Source of the DNA: Lewinellaceae bacterium
GTDB taxonomy: Bacteria; Bacteroidota; Bacteroidia; Chitinophagales; Saprospiraceae
Assembly: GCA_024644235.1 (NCBI GenBank)
Contig: JAHELJ010000003.1
Location: 62,001-126,000 of the forward strand
Reading direction: 5' to 3'
Length of the DNA stretch: 64,000 nt
In this document: in pieces, positions 44,137-53,706 of the stretch
Position numbering within the stretch: the first letter of the stretch is position 1
How the letters are laid out: every line of letters begins with the position of its first letter
Program-made: the position numbers and the translations under genes
Notes under the pieces: model-generated
The model's input: only the letters and a program-made list of their open reading frames with translations
Databases searched by the model: none
What the model was told of the DNA's origin: nothing

Positions 44137-44613
44137 CTACTCAATTGAACCTTCGAACTTTCCTTCCTTCACAATTATTTTGCTTTCACCGGTAGCTTCA
44201 AATTCAAAGGAACCGCCAATACTGCCTGAAAGTGCGTCATATGAGTCAATAACAACAAAACTAGCTTCCGCATCCTCACTGGAAACTGAGGCAAGAGTGA
44301 GGATCTGATCTTCAGCAAACCATTCCCTGTAAATGGCTTGAGAGGCGCCGAGAGGATAGTGACCAGTACCGTCAAAATCTTTAACGATCATCACGATTTG
44401 CTCACTATCAATTCCTGGACGGGGATTCTTCTTGTCGCCGTTGATAACCAGCTGACCTTCTGTGTCAATGTAAATCTGAAAGATTTGACCACACCAATTC
44501 GAACCGTTGATGATGGCGGTCATGGTACAAGACTCCTCCAGGATGACTTCCTTGGAGCACCCTTGCAGGGTGATCAATGTAAAAATCAAAAGTCCAGTAA
44601 TGATATTTTTCAT
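44137..44613 (-). CDS. Hypothetical lipoprotein
   Basis: A 158-residue protein with a lipoprotein signal (LLIFTLITLQGC followed by SKE). The mature part is a beta-rich domain of about 135 residues with a conserved-looking GSFEFEATGE strand and a Cys pair (ESCTMTAIINGSNWC). It resembles small Bacteroidota lipoproteins of the DUF6252 type, but the match is not secure. It probably faces the periplasm or cell surface; function unknown. Confidence 0.7.
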   Translation of the reverse strand: MKNIITGLLIFTLITLQGCSKEVILEESCTMTAIINGSNWCGQIFQIYIDTEGQLVINGDKKNPRPGIDSEQIVMIVKDFDGTGHYPLGASQAIYREWFAEDQILTLASVSSEDAEASFVVIDSYDALSGSIGGSFEFEATGESKIIVKEGKFEGSIE

Positions 44614-44663
44614 TTGTGAACCATTTTCTCTGTAAGACTAGAGACTTACCGCAAATCGTTGGG

Positions 44664-45206
44664 TCACTCCGAATCTTTTACCATGGAAGAGATTTTTTGC
44701 ACCGTGTTCCAGTTACGTGCAGTACCACTCACTCCCAGCTTGGCTTCAAAGAAATTGTTGGTCAGTTTTGACCGGCCGGCTCCATTGGGATAATACACAT
44801 ACAGTACTCGGTCCCTGATCTCGAAAACCTCATCTCCGGTATGAACTTGATCCAAAGCCCGTATGGCCGAGTCGCTGGGAGCCTCATTAAGGAAGGTGAA
44901 GTGTAACATTTTTGGATCATGGTCGTCGGGTGAATATGGATTATTCTCTATTGCTTCCTGCCATTCTTCGGGTGTACGGACCATTACTCGAACGGTGAAT
45001 CCATATTCCGTCTCGATCATCCCTACCACCAGGTTCCTAACTTTCTCAGCCGTTTGATACGCCTTTAGAACTATGTTGCCGCTTTGGATGTAGGTTGTTA
45101 CTTCACTAAATCCAGCTTCCCCCAGTAGATCACGCAGATCTGCCATCTTAATCCGTTTGTGACCTCCCACATTAATTCCCCTCAACAAGACGATATATGT
45201 TTCCAT
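44664..45206 (-). CDS. DUF1697-family protein
   Basis: A 180-residue cytoplasmic protein of the DUF1697 family. Its N-terminus ETYIVLLRGINVGGHKRIKM is the defining signature, followed by GFSEVTTYIQSGNIVL and the C-terminal FEAKLGVSGTARNWNTV segment. The ATG at 45206 is chosen because upstream in-frame residues do not match the family. The role is not known; the family has an alpha/beta fold and has been suggested to bind nucleic acid or nucleotides. No operon partner is evident. Confidence 0.88.
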   Translation of the reverse strand: METYIVLLRGINVGGHKRIKMADLRDLLGEAGFSEVTTYIQSGNIVLKAYQTAEKVRNLVVGMIETEYGFTVRVMVRTPEEWQEAIENNPYSPDDHDPKMLHFTFLNEAPSDSAIRALDQVHTGDEVFEIRDRVLYVYYPNGAGRSKLTNNFFEAKLGVSGTARNWNTVQKISSMVKDSE

Positions 45207-45270
45207 CCAAAATGATTTGAGCACAAAGAAAGACAGAAATCCAGGGTCCGCCGATTGAAGCAAAAAACAA

Positions 45271-45299
45271 ACAGCTTATTCCAAAGTAGAACAAGCTGT
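45271..45299 (-). terminator. Intrinsic terminator of the 45.3-46.0 kb lipoprotein gene
   Basis: ACAGCTT and AAGCTGT form a 7-bp stem with a 15-base loop. On the minus strand it is followed by TTGTTTTTTG, a T-rich tract. It lies 25 bp after the stop codon. Confidence 0.75.
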
Positions 45300-45324
45300 A
45301 AAAAATAATCAAAATTTGACCCTT

Positions 45325-45969
45325 TCAATCTGCACAACCGCCACAGATCCTTCCTTTGGATTTCACTTCCAAAGCTACTGGGACCACACCAATTCCTGGA
45401 ATCTCAGCAAAATACATCAGACCCTTATTTGTGAACTGGCCCCGGGCACACTCAAAATCTCCAGTCCCGGCTACGATGGTTAAAGCATCATTCACAAAAC
45501 AGGTAAATGGATCGTTGTCATGTGGTGAGCAATTGGCCATATCATTAGTCCAAAAACTGCTTCCATTGCCATCAGTAAAATAGTGGACTAGGCGAAATCG
45601 GGCGGCGCCCTTACTGTTGACATTCGTTAACGTCTCCGTAATGGCTGAAGAAAGGTAGCCGTGATACTCACCAATCTGCACTGGAGTGGGTGGAGCTCCG
45701 AATCCAATGATTAAGTCTATTGTACCGGGAATGGCAGGTATCACAACCCCTGGAGCCAGTGGAATTGGTGCCTCTCCCTCAAACAAAAAATTAAAACAGT
45801 CGGCTGAATTCTCGTTTCTTCCCCGGGCATAATCATAGTCGCTTTCAGTAATCTCGGCGTTGACAGCAATGTTATCTATCTCTTTCTCACAGCCAAACAT
45901 CACAAATAATATCATCAAAGAAACTAGTAGCAAGGCAGGGTTCAGTCCAAATTTTGGCTTGATTATCAT
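45325..45969 (-). CDS. Hypothetical lipoprotein with C-terminal Cys pair
   Basis: The ATG at 45969 gives a 214-residue lipoprotein (signal LLVSLMILFVMFGC followed by EKE). No domain was recognised. The body contains a Pro-rich segment (PLAPGVVIPAIPG), four further Cys residues (DCFNF, NCSPH, TCFVND, ECARG) and ends with a GRICGGCAD tail. The Cys pattern suggests disulfides in an exported protein. A start at 46059 would add 30 residues without signal character. A terminator follows. Confidence 0.65.
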   Translation of the reverse strand: MIIKPKFGLNPALLLVSLMILFVMFGCEKEIDNIAVNAEITESDYDYARGRNENSADCFNFLFEGEAPIPLAPGVVIPAIPGTIDLIIGFGAPPTPVQIGEYHGYLSSAITETLTNVNSKGAARFRLVHYFTDGNGSSFWTNDMANCSPHDNDPFTCFVNDALTIVAGTGDFECARGQFTNKGLMYFAEIPGIGVVPVALEVKSKGRICGGCAD

Positions 45970-46071
45970 ATTAGACCTTTTTTTGATTTGATAAAAAGAT
46001 GCGTTAACAAATTTTAGATAGATTAGTCTCTGATAATTGTCAAGGACAAGGATCACCAATGCGGATGATAC

Positions 46072-47352
46072 TTAATGAAATGCTACCATCAATATTGCAC
46101 CAATTGCTACGATCCAGAGGAGTGGCGACACTGATCGGTACTGACCTGACATCAACGCTATCGCTGCATAGGAGATAAATCCAAAAGCCAAACCGGTACT
46201 GATCGAATACGTCAACGGCATAAGTATGATTGTTAGAAAAGCCGGAACGATGTCGATCAAATTTTCAAAAGGAAGAAGCCGGATTAACTTGAACATGTAA
46301 GCTCCCACCAGCACCAGTGCAGGAGCAACCACAGAATCAGGGACTACAGCAATTAACGGACTAAAAAACAACGCTAACAGAAAAAAGATGGCAACGAATA
46401 CACTACTTAGTCCCGTTCTGGCACCGGAAGCAATTCCAGAGGCGGATTCAATATAGGTGGTGGTGGTACTTGATCCGAGGACAGATCCTATGATCGTTGC
46501 CATGGCATCTGCTTTCAGCACAGCCGGCATCTCCTCCAATTTTTCATCATTCTTGATCATTCCTGCTTCATACGAGCATGCAAGCACCGTACCGATAGAA
46601 TCAAACATATCAATGAACAAGAAAGTAAAGATCACAGGGAGAAGTGTCCACTTGAGAGCAGCTAAAACATCGAGCTGCATCGTAATTGGTTTAATAGATG
46701 GAGGCATACTAATTACCGTTTCCGGGAGATCCAATTCACCAAAAAAAGCTGCTCCAACCATCCCCGCAACTATACCCCACATTATCGCTCCTTTCACCTG
46801 AAGCTGATCAAGTACAGCCATGATCAAAAGAGCACCTAAAGCGAGGAGAAGCGGTTCATCCATTGTGCCTAGTCGAACCAGAGTAGCTGGGTCATCCTCA
46901 ATCAGACCCATTTTTCTCATCCCTATGAACGCTATGAAGAGGCCTATACCCGCTCCTGCTGCCAACCGCAAAGATCGAGGAATAGCATCGACTATCTTTT
47001 CACTCAATCCCAGTAAACTGACCAGTAAAAAGAGCACCCCGGATATGAATACGATTCCAAGTGCCGTTTGCCATGCTATACCTTCTCCCAATACCAGTGT
47101 GTAGGTGAAGAAAGCATTTAATCCCATTCCCGGAGCCAGTGCGAAAGGAAGGTTTGCCCACAGCCCTACCAGAAGAGAACTTATCACCACCACCAGGCAG
47201 GTGACGGTAATTAGAGCCTCCCGTTCCATACCCGCCTCTGCCAATATTGAGGGATGGACGAAAATAATGTAGACCATGGTAAGGAAAGTAGTAAGCCCTC
47301 CGAGGAACTCGGTCTTTACATCAGTGTTGTGCTTTGATAAATGAAACTTCAT
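46072..47352 (-). CDS. NCS2-family purine permease, AzgA-like
   Basis: A 426-residue membrane transporter with about 12-14 hydrophobic segments. The N-terminus TEFLGGLTTFLTMVYIIFVHPSIL and GMGLNAFFTYTL are the AzgA/PbuG-type signatures of the NCS2 family, and further family segments are present (GAGIGLFIAFIGMRKMGL, FLFIDMFDSIGT, SASGIASGARTGL). It takes up adenine, guanine or hypoxanthine in proton symport. No purine enzyme is next to it. It is separated from the metal-efflux adaptor gene by repetitive DNA at 47375-47578. Confidence 0.92.
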   Translation of the reverse strand: MKFHLSKHNTDVKTEFLGGLTTFLTMVYIIFVHPSILAEAGMEREALITVTCLVVVISSLLVGLWANLPFALAPGMGLNAFFTYTLVLGEGIAWQTALGIVFISGVLFLLVSLLGLSEKIVDAIPRSLRLAAGAGIGLFIAFIGMRKMGLIEDDPATLVRLGTMDEPLLLALGALLIMAVLDQLQVKGAIMWGIVAGMVGAAFFGELDLPETVISMPPSIKPITMQLDVLAALKWTLLPVIFTFLFIDMFDSIGTVLACSYEAGMIKNDEKLEEMPAVLKADAMATIIGSVLGSSTTTTYIESASGIASGARTGLSSVFVAIFFLLALFFSPLIAVVPDSVVAPALVLVGAYMFKLIRLLPFENLIDIVPAFLTIILMPLTYSISTGLAFGFISYAAIALMSGQYRSVSPLLWIVAIGAILMVAFH

Positions 47353-47374
47353 GAATCATGTTTATGAAGTTCAA

Positions 47375-47578
47375 ACCCTTTTTACCTCTTAATCTTTTCA
47401 ACTCACTAATGATGGTGCACGATAAATGTTATAAACCATCTCCACCAAACTCTCTTTACCTCTAAATCTCATAACCTCTTCAACTCACTAATTGAGGGCT
47501 GAACGAATATGATATAACCATGCGCAAAACCCTTTTACCTTTTTACCTCTTAATCTTTTCAACTCACTAATGATGGTG
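47375..47578. repeat. Three imperfect direct repeats reaching into the 3' end of the adaptor gene
   Basis: Copies at 47375-47417, 47451-47497 and 47528-47578 share CCTCTTAATCTTTTCAACTC or close variants, followed by ACTAATGATGGTG in copies 1 and 3. In copy 3 the ACTAATGATGGTG holds the last His codons and the stop (TAG) of the minus-strand adaptor gene. Copy 1 therefore repeats the 3' end of that gene outside it; copy 2 is more diverged. Confidence 0.85.
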
Positions 47579-48790
47579 ACCTCCTGCGCCTTCTTCACCT
47601 TTTTTCGACTGAGCCATCAGGAAAAAGGCGCCATTAATCACCACTTCCGCATCTGCTGATATTGGATCAACTGGTTTTACTTCCACATGTCCCAGATCGT
47701 TTTCACCCATAATGACCTGAATCTTCCTGAAGGAGACGTCCTCACCATGTACATGATCCATGACAAACAGGTAGTGCAGACCTCTGTCCATAGCTAGCGC
47801 CTGGGTGGGCACCGACTGTACGGATTGTTCTTGGCTGATCACACGGGCCTCTACAAATTCGCCGGCGGACAGCCCAGGAGGATTCCCCATGATCTCCGCA
47901 TGCACATCATAACTATTACTCCCTTCATTGATCATTTCATTGATCCAAAAAACTTTAGCTGTCATGATCTGGTCAGGACGTGATTGTACATAAAAATCAA
48001 GTTGTTGCTCATTGGCCAATTTTCCGATATCAACACCATAGGCCTGGAGATGCAGATGTAACCTGCTGCTGTTGATGATCTCTGCCAGGGCGGTGCTGGT
48101 CTGCACATATTCGCCATTGCTTACCGGCAAATGTTGTATCGTGCCTGAGGAGGGAGCAACTACCGAAAACATGGATTGGTAATCACTACCACCAGCGGCA
48201 ATTCCAATCGCAGCAAGTTTTGAAACCAATGCTGATATCATAATTTCCACCTGTTTCTTCTCCGAGGCCACCGCCTGAAAATTCTTTGCTGGTCCGAGGT
48301 CTTCATCAGTAATTGTTTTTTGGCGTTCCAACTCCAATTCCAGAAATTCCAACCGGGCCTTTTGGGTTGCAAGTTCTTTTTGCCAGTCGATAATGTCCAG
48401 GTTCTGCAAAGTGAAAAGTTTCTGACCTGCTAAGACACTCTGACCAGCAGCAATATGTACCCGGGTAATCTTACCCTCGAGCGCACTTCCAACAACTGCT
48501 TTACCCGAAGGTGGTAATTCGATCCTTCCGGTCAACTTAACCCGTGATCGAATTGACCTGTATTCAATACGGCCAAATTTGATGCCTATGTTTGCGACTT
48601 GCTCAGTGGTGAGCTCTACCAGATCTTCCATCCCTTCTTCGGATGCATGCGAATGGCTGTCTCCATCATGTTGATGGGTATCTTCTGTGGAATGAGTGCC
48701 GTCATGTGAAGATACACCAGGAGCACTGGTGTTATTACAGGACAATAGAAGTGGAACTACAATCAATAGGATATTTCTAACTCTTTTCAT
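47567..48790 (-). CDS. cusB: Lipoprotein periplasmic adaptor of a CusABC-type metal efflux pump
   Basis: The product is a 407-residue HlyD/CusB-type membrane fusion protein. It has a lipoprotein signal (IVVPLLLSC followed by NNT), then a His-rich stretch (HQHDGDSHSH) that can bind metal. The body has the order barrel-lipoyl-helical hairpin-lipoyl-barrel: VKLTGRIELPPSG, GKITRVHIAAGQSVLAGQKL, a coiled coil over about 150-205, SVVAPSSGTIQHLPVSNGEY, and the C-terminal domain. The tail ends GAGGHHH, another metal-binding cluster. It would link the inner-membrane pump and outer-membrane channel, passing metal ions. It lies 5 bp after the RND gene, as the third gene of the operon. Confidence 0.93.
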   Translation of the reverse strand: MKRVRNILLIVVPLLLSCNNTSAPGVSSHDGTHSTEDTHQHDGDSHSHASEEGMEDLVELTTEQVANIGIKFGRIEYRSIRSRVKLTGRIELPPSGKAVVGSALEGKITRVHIAAGQSVLAGQKLFTLQNLDIIDWQKELATQKARLEFLELELERQKTITDEDLGPAKNFQAVASEKKQVEIMISALVSKLAAIGIAAGGSDYQSMFSVVAPSSGTIQHLPVSNGEYVQTSTALAEIINSSRLHLHLQAYGVDIGKLANEQQLDFYVQSRPDQIMTAKVFWINEMINEGSNSYDVHAEIMGNPPGLSAGEFVEARVISQEQSVQSVPTQALAMDRGLHYLFVMDHVHGEDVSFRKIQVIMGENDLGHVEVKPVDPISADAEVVINGAFFLMAQSKKGEEGAGGHHH

Positions 48791-48795
48791 GTTGA

Positions 48796-51700
48796 TCAGT
48801 TTGAAAAATGAATAAGTTCATTCAATGTGTCGAGTCTTTTCTTCAAGAGGTCCAATTCTTCACGTCTTAAGTCATATAAGGACTGGAAACTCAACACCAT
48901 TTCGGCGTAGCTCATTTCACCAAGTTGATAGGCACGTCTCACATCTTGAGAGAGCTCTTCATGTTCCAGGAGATGAACAGTGACCTTATCTAATCTTCTC
49001 TCAATTATCAAGATTTGATCACGCAGCTTGTTCATCGTTGTTTCTATCAAATCGCGTTGCCATTCACCTTCTGCTCTGATGGCTAAAGACTCGGCTGAAG
49101 AAGCTTCCTGTAGTTTCTGATTGAAAGCTGAGGAGAAGGGTATTTGCAAACCTACTTGATAACCGTAGAAGAGATAATTGCCCTGTACAGCCTGGGCGGT
49201 GCCGCCAACAAAAGGCTGGGGACGTGTATGTGCCCTGACTACTTCTGCTTCAGCCATTACTTCCCTTTCCCTGATCTCAAATGATCTGATGGCCGGCTGG
49301 TTGGCCAAGTTGAAACCTAGTTCTTCCGATAATAGTACTGCGTCTAGAGTAGTCGCCTGAAGAACAGAGTCGCTCATCCAACGATTTATGAGGGAGTAAT
49401 GCAGGTCACGCTGAGCAGCAATCTGATCCATCAATATCTCAATATCCTCGATTTCGAGTCTGGCTTGCCGGGCCGGTATGCCGGAGGATTCTCCCAGATC
49501 TGCCTTGCGATCCGCAATCCGGACAAACTGTTCGTATTGACTTCTGCGCTCAGATTCCAACAAGAATAGAGATTTAAAGTAAGCAGCAGCAATGTACGTC
49601 CTGGCAAAATGCTGCTTCAGGCTGATCATGTCCAGTTGTAATTGGTTTTCGACAGATTCCCTTCTCAGATCAATTCGGGATCGATATGCCTCTTTCAAAC
49701 CAAGCGGATGAAAAATCTTGCTGATACTCAAGCTTTGAATTCCGTCAACCCCGGCAAAATTGAACTCTTCACCTTCAAGAGCCAGCGACCATGGTGTTGG
49801 AGCGACAGGTTGGCTTGCCCGAGTTTGCAATGCTTGCAGGCGTAGTTGTACACCACGAGCGAAACCATAGTCAGTTGTCTCAAGTTCCGTCAAAGCCTCC
49901 TGCAGAGAGATCTCCACTTGAGACCCGGCAGTCGATGGCAAGAAGATCAGTAAGAGAATGGGTATCACGCTTGTCAATTTCTTCATTGATAGTTTGTCCA
50001 TAAGGCAATAGAGTATTGGAAGAATGATCAAAGTCAGTAGAGTGGCCGTAATGAGTCCACCAATTACCACAGTAGCCAGTGGGCGCTGTACTTCTGCTCC
50101 TGCGCTGTTGCTCAGTGCCATTGGAAGGAAGCCTAGCGATGCTACAGCAGCGGTCATGATCACCGGCCTGAGTCGCACTTTGGTACCTTTGACCACGATC
50201 GCTTTAACGTCAGTCATTCCCTCGTTTCTCAAGCGGTTGAAATAGGCAATTAAAACAATCCCATTAAGGACTGCCACACCAAAAAGTGCTATAAAACCAA
50301 CCCCTGCAGAGATACTAAAAGGCATACCCCTGAAGTATAATGCCCAGATACCACCAATCGCCGAAAAAGGTATTGCCGTAAAGATTAGAAGTGCATATTT
50401 CGCCGACTGGAAAGTAAAATACAGTAATAGGAAAATAAGCATCAATGCGAGGGGTACAACGACCCCAAGACGGGCTTTGGCTCTTTCCAGGTTTTCAAAC
50501 TGTCCACCGTAACGTATATGATAACCGGCTGGTAATTCCAACTCTTGTGAAAAAGAAGACTTGATGTCATCGATCAGGGAAGCGATATCACGATTCCGGG
50601 CATTGACTCCAATGGTAATTCTTCGTTTTGTGTCGTCTCGCGAAATCTGCGTCGGCCCCTCCTCAAAAGTAATCTTCGCCAACTCTGACATTGGTACATA
50701 CCCACCTCCTTCCAAGTCAACATGTAACGATTGCAGGCTTTCCAGGCTTTGTCGTTCCTCATCACGTAGTCGGATTACAATATCGTATTGCCGTTCGCCT
50801 TCATAAAATTTCCCGGCGGTCTTTCCTGCGAAGGACGCTTTAAGGATATCATTTAAGTGCGCGATAGATACTCCGTATTTTGAGAGCTTGGCTCGATCAT
50901 AATCAACCACCATTTGTTGTAATCCGGCAGTTGGTTCGACCTGGATGTCGTCAGCTCCTTCGATAGATTCGAGAATATCTTCGGCTTGATGTGCAAGTTG
51001 CACCAGGAGGCCCAGGTCTTCACCATAAATACGTACAGCAATATCCTGCCGCACTCCTGTCATCAATTCATTGAACTGCATTTGGATAGGTTGGGTAAAC
51101 TCGTAGATAACCCCTGGAAATTTATTCAACTCGATTTCCATAGCAGCAAACATTTCCTCTTTTGTCTCTGCTGTAGTCCACTCCTTTTTTGGCTTGAGTA
51201 TCACATAAATGTCTCCTGCTTCCAAAGGCATGATATCGGTAGGAATCTCCGCAGTTCCGATCATTGTCACAACTTTCTCTACTTCCGGAAACTTAGAGGT
51301 TAAAATATCTTGTAATGGTCCCGATATCTCCACCCCTTGACTGATCGAGCTGCCCGGCGGAAGGATCTGGTGAAGGGCAAAATCTCCTTCCTCAAGGGTA
51401 GGAATAAATTCACTACCCATCCGACTGAATGTCCAGAGGCTAAACAGAAACAAGGCCAAGGTTACCGACAAAACAAGATATTTCCAACGTAAGGCAATAT
51501 CCCGAATCGGCGCGTACCAATGGTAAAGTAGATTGACGATTCTGTCGGCCAGGCTTCCTGTCTTTTCCTTTGCGTTGCGAAGAAACAGTGCCGACATCAT
51601 AGGGACGTAGGTCAGCGAAAGTAATAGCGCTCCCAATATGGCAAAGCTCACGGTCTGGGCCATGGGAATAAACATCTTGCCTTCCACCCCCCTCAGGAAA

Positions 51701-53091
51701 AATATCGGTAAATACACGATCAGGATGATAATCTCTCCAAACATGGCTGAAGTTCGGATGCCTGAAGCGGCTTTATATACTTCGTGCTCAGCTTCTTTGG
51801 CTGAAAGGTTGTTTCGGCGTTGTTTCACTCCCATATGGAAAAGAATGGCTTCTACCACAATCACAGCCCCATCAACGATTAATCCGAAATCAATCGCTCC
51901 CAGGCTCATCAAATTGGCAGAGACATCGAAGATTCGCATAAGGGTCACCGCAAAGAGCATACTGAGGGGGATGACGGAAGCCACGATAAGTCCCGCTCTT
52001 AAATTACCAAGTAGCAATACCAATATGAAAATGACGATTAGAGCCCCTTCAATTAGGTTCTTCGAGACCGTATAGGTCGTCCGGTTGATCAGTTTTGATC
52101 GATCAAGGTAGGGCTCTAGTACAATGCCCTCAGGCAGCGTTGCCTTGATCTCTTCAATCCGGGCTTTCACCGTTTTTGTCACCTCCATGGAGTTAGCTCC
52201 CTTCAGCATCATCACTTGTCCCGCAACCACCTCGCCTTTGTCATTGAGGGTGACTGCTCCAAATCTTGGAGCATGGCCAAGTTTTACCTCTGCCACATGA
52301 CGAAGCAGGATTGGCTGCCCTCCTGATCTAAGACCGAGTACAATCTTCTCAAGATCCGGAATGCTTTCCACCATCCCCTCTCCCCTGATAAAGAAGGTTT
52401 GGCCATCCCTTTCAATATATGATCCACCAGAATTCGAATTGTTGTTGGCGACGGCATCGAAGACATCATGGAGGGATAGGTTAAATGCTTTGAGGAGGTT
52501 CTGGTTAATCGCCACCTCATACTGCTTCAGATGACCGCCAGAGCTGTTTACCTCCACCACTCCAGGAACTCCTATCAATTGACGCTTGATAATCCAGTCC
52601 TGTATGCTTCGGAGTTCCATAGCGGTGAAGGAGTCCTCATAGCCATCGGCCGGGTAGATCACATAGTGATAAATCTCACCCAGCCCGGTTGTAATCGGTC
52701 CCATTTCTGGTTCGCCCAACTCACTGGGAATTTGTCCCTTGGCCTTTTGGATTTTCTGATTGATCTGCTCCCTGGCCCAATAGATGTCAACATTCTCTTT
52801 AAATACCAGAGTAATCATGGAAAGACCAAATCGGGAAATCGATCGGATTTGATCCAATTCAGGAATATTTCCCATTTCCATTTCCAAGGGATAAGTGATC
52901 AGCCTCTCCACCTCCTGGGCGGAGAGGTCCGGTGCATTGGTGATGATTTGCACCTGATTGTCAGTGATATCAGGTACGGCATCGAGCTTGAGGTGGCTAA
53001 TCGAATAAATACCGGAAAGCACCAATGCAATAACTAAAATGGTTATAATCAATTTGTTATGTATTGAAAAATACATAATACGATCAAACAT
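48796..53091 (-). CDS. cusA: CusA/CzcA-type RND metal pump fused to a TolC-like outer-membrane factor
   Basis: The product is a 1431-residue fusion. Residues 1-~1035 are an HME-RND pump: an N-terminal helix, periplasmic porter domains, 12 membrane helices, the proton-relay motif GAIDFGLIVDGAVIVVEAI, and central helices. From about 1036 a new signal-like segment appears (MKKLTSVIPILLLIFLPSTAGSQ), followed by a ~375-residue outer-membrane efflux protein domain with long helices and the TolC repeat pattern (GLQIPFSSAFNQKLQEASSAE). In most bacteria these are two proteins. Either the single chain spans both membranes after processing, or the second part is also made from the internal ATG at 49986. 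The pump exports Cu, Ag, Zn, Cd or Co. Confidence 0.93.
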   Translation of the reverse strand: MFDRIMYFSIHNKLIITILVIALVLSGIYSISHLKLDAVPDITDNQVQIITNAPDLSAQEVERLITYPLEMEMGNIPELDQIRSISRFGLSMITLVFKENVDIYWAREQINQKIQKAKGQIPSELGEPEMGPITTGLGEIYHYVIYPADGYEDSFTAMELRSIQDWIIKRQLIGVPGVVEVNSSGGHLKQYEVAINQNLLKAFNLSLHDVFDAVANNNSNSGGSYIERDGQTFFIRGEGMVESIPDLEKIVLGLRSGGQPILLRHVAEVKLGHAPRFGAVTLNDKGEVVAGQVMMLKGANSMEVTKTVKARIEEIKATLPEGIVLEPYLDRSKLINRTTYTVSKNLIEGALIVIFILVLLLGNLRAGLIVASVIPLSMLFAVTLMRIFDVSANLMSLGAIDFGLIVDGAVIVVEAILFHMGVKQRRNNLSAKEAEHEVYKAASGIRTSAMFGEIIILIVYLPIFFLRGVEGKMFIPMAQTVSFAILGALLLSLTYVPMMSALFLRNAKEKTGSLADRIVNLLYHWYAPIRDIALRWKYLVLSVTLALFLFSLWTFSRMGSEFIPTLEEGDFALHQILPPGSSISQGVEISGPLQDILTSKFPEVEKVVTMIGTAEIPTDIMPLEAGDIYVILKPKKEWTTAETKEEMFAAMEIELNKFPGVIYEFTQPIQMQFNELMTGVRQDIAVRIYGEDLGLLVQLAHQAEDILESIEGADDIQVEPTAGLQQMVVDYDRAKLSKYGVSIAHLNDILKASFAGKTAGKFYEGERQYDIVIRLRDEERQSLESLQSLHVDLEGGGYVPMSELAKITFEEGPTQISRDDTKRRITIGVNARNRDIASLIDDIKSSFSQELELPAGYHIRYGGQFENLERAKARLGVVVPLALMLIFLLLYFTFQSAKYALLIFTAIPFSAIGGIWALYFRGMPFSISAGVGFIALFGVAVLNGIVLIAYFNRLRNEGMTDVKAIVVKGTKVRLRPVIMTAAVASLGFLPMALSNSAGAEVQRPLATVVIGGLITATLLTLIILPILYCLMDKLSMKKLTSVIPILLLIFLPSTAGSQVEISLQEALTELETTDYGFARGVQLRLQALQTRASQPVAPTPWSLALEGEEFNFAGVDGIQSLSISKIFHPLGLKEAYRSRIDLRRESVENQLQLDMISLKQHFARTYIAAAYFKSLFLLESERRSQYEQFVRIADRKADLGESSGIPARQARLEIEDIEILMDQIAAQRDLHYSLINRWMSDSVLQATTLDAVLLSEELGFNLANQPAIRSFEIREREVMAEAEVVRAHTRPQPFVGGTAQAVQGNYLFYGYQVGLQIPFSSAFNQKLQEASSAESLAIRAEGEWQRDLIETTMNKLRDQILIIERRLDKVTVHLLEHEELSQDVRRAYQLGEMSYAEMVLSFQSLYDLRREELDLLKKRLDTLNELIHFSN

Positions 53092-53138
53092 CGTAATTCA
53101 TTTTAAGTCAGAAAATAAGGAGTCAGTCTATTTAAGAC

Positions 53139-53525
53139 CTAAAGAATCGGTGGCCGGTAGATTCCCCGGTAGACATCGGTAGAGAAGAGTGTCAGCGAAT
53201 GGATACTCGGACGGAGGGCATATGGCAACGGGCCAGAATCCTGGTACATCTCAATATCTATATACACCATTTCAATCGAAGCATGAAAATGCTGGAAAGG
53301 AAGATGATCGTGCGATGAATTATCATGTGTGTGTCCATCCGGACTATGATAATGATCCTTCAGAAACGTCCAGATCGAAAAGTCTTCGCTGGATTGATGG
53401 GCCTCAGCAGCATGCTCAAGGTAATGTAACCAGGCCTCCGGAAAGTGCAACAGCTGTGCAAAATCTGTATTGGGGAAAATACTTCCCAACAAGAAGTAGA
53501 GTGCCAGAAATCTGCTAAGTGCCAT
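53139..53525 (-). CDS. His-rich exported protein at the head of the efflux operon
   Basis: The product is a 128-residue protein with a signal peptide (LSRFLALYFLLGSIFPNTDFAQ); the ATG at 53525 is preferred over 53531, which adds two residues. The mature part has a run of His residues (HDHLPFQHFHAS, DHYHSPDGHTHDNSSHDH), as would suit binding Zn, Cu or Ni in the periplasm. There is no domain match. It lies 47 bp upstream of the RND gene on the same strand and may serve as a metal buffer or donor to the pump. It is not a known CusF or CopG homologue by any visible motif. Confidence 0.78.
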   Translation of the reverse strand: MALSRFLALYFLLGSIFPNTDFAQLLHFPEAWLHYLEHAAEAHQSSEDFSIWTFLKDHYHSPDGHTHDNSSHDHLPFQHFHASIEMVYIDIEMYQDSGPLPYALRPSIHSLTLFSTDVYRGIYRPPIL

Positions 53526-53706
53526 TCTCACTTCTTAAAGATACGGAATCACCATACCAACTATTGTGATTCAAAGCACATTTTTTGGCATCACCGCAAT
53601 TCATTGAGTGATCCCTTAAACATTGGAAATCATTGTTGCTGGTGATCCTCCTCCGGACATCCTGAATCAAGATGATGGAATTTAGTGAATTGTAAATCAC
53701 TTAGTT

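Noticed and set aside
47375-47578. Three direct repeats considered as a CRISPR array
   Set aside because: Repeats are imperfect, spacing is irregular, one copy extends into a gene end, and no cas gene is present.
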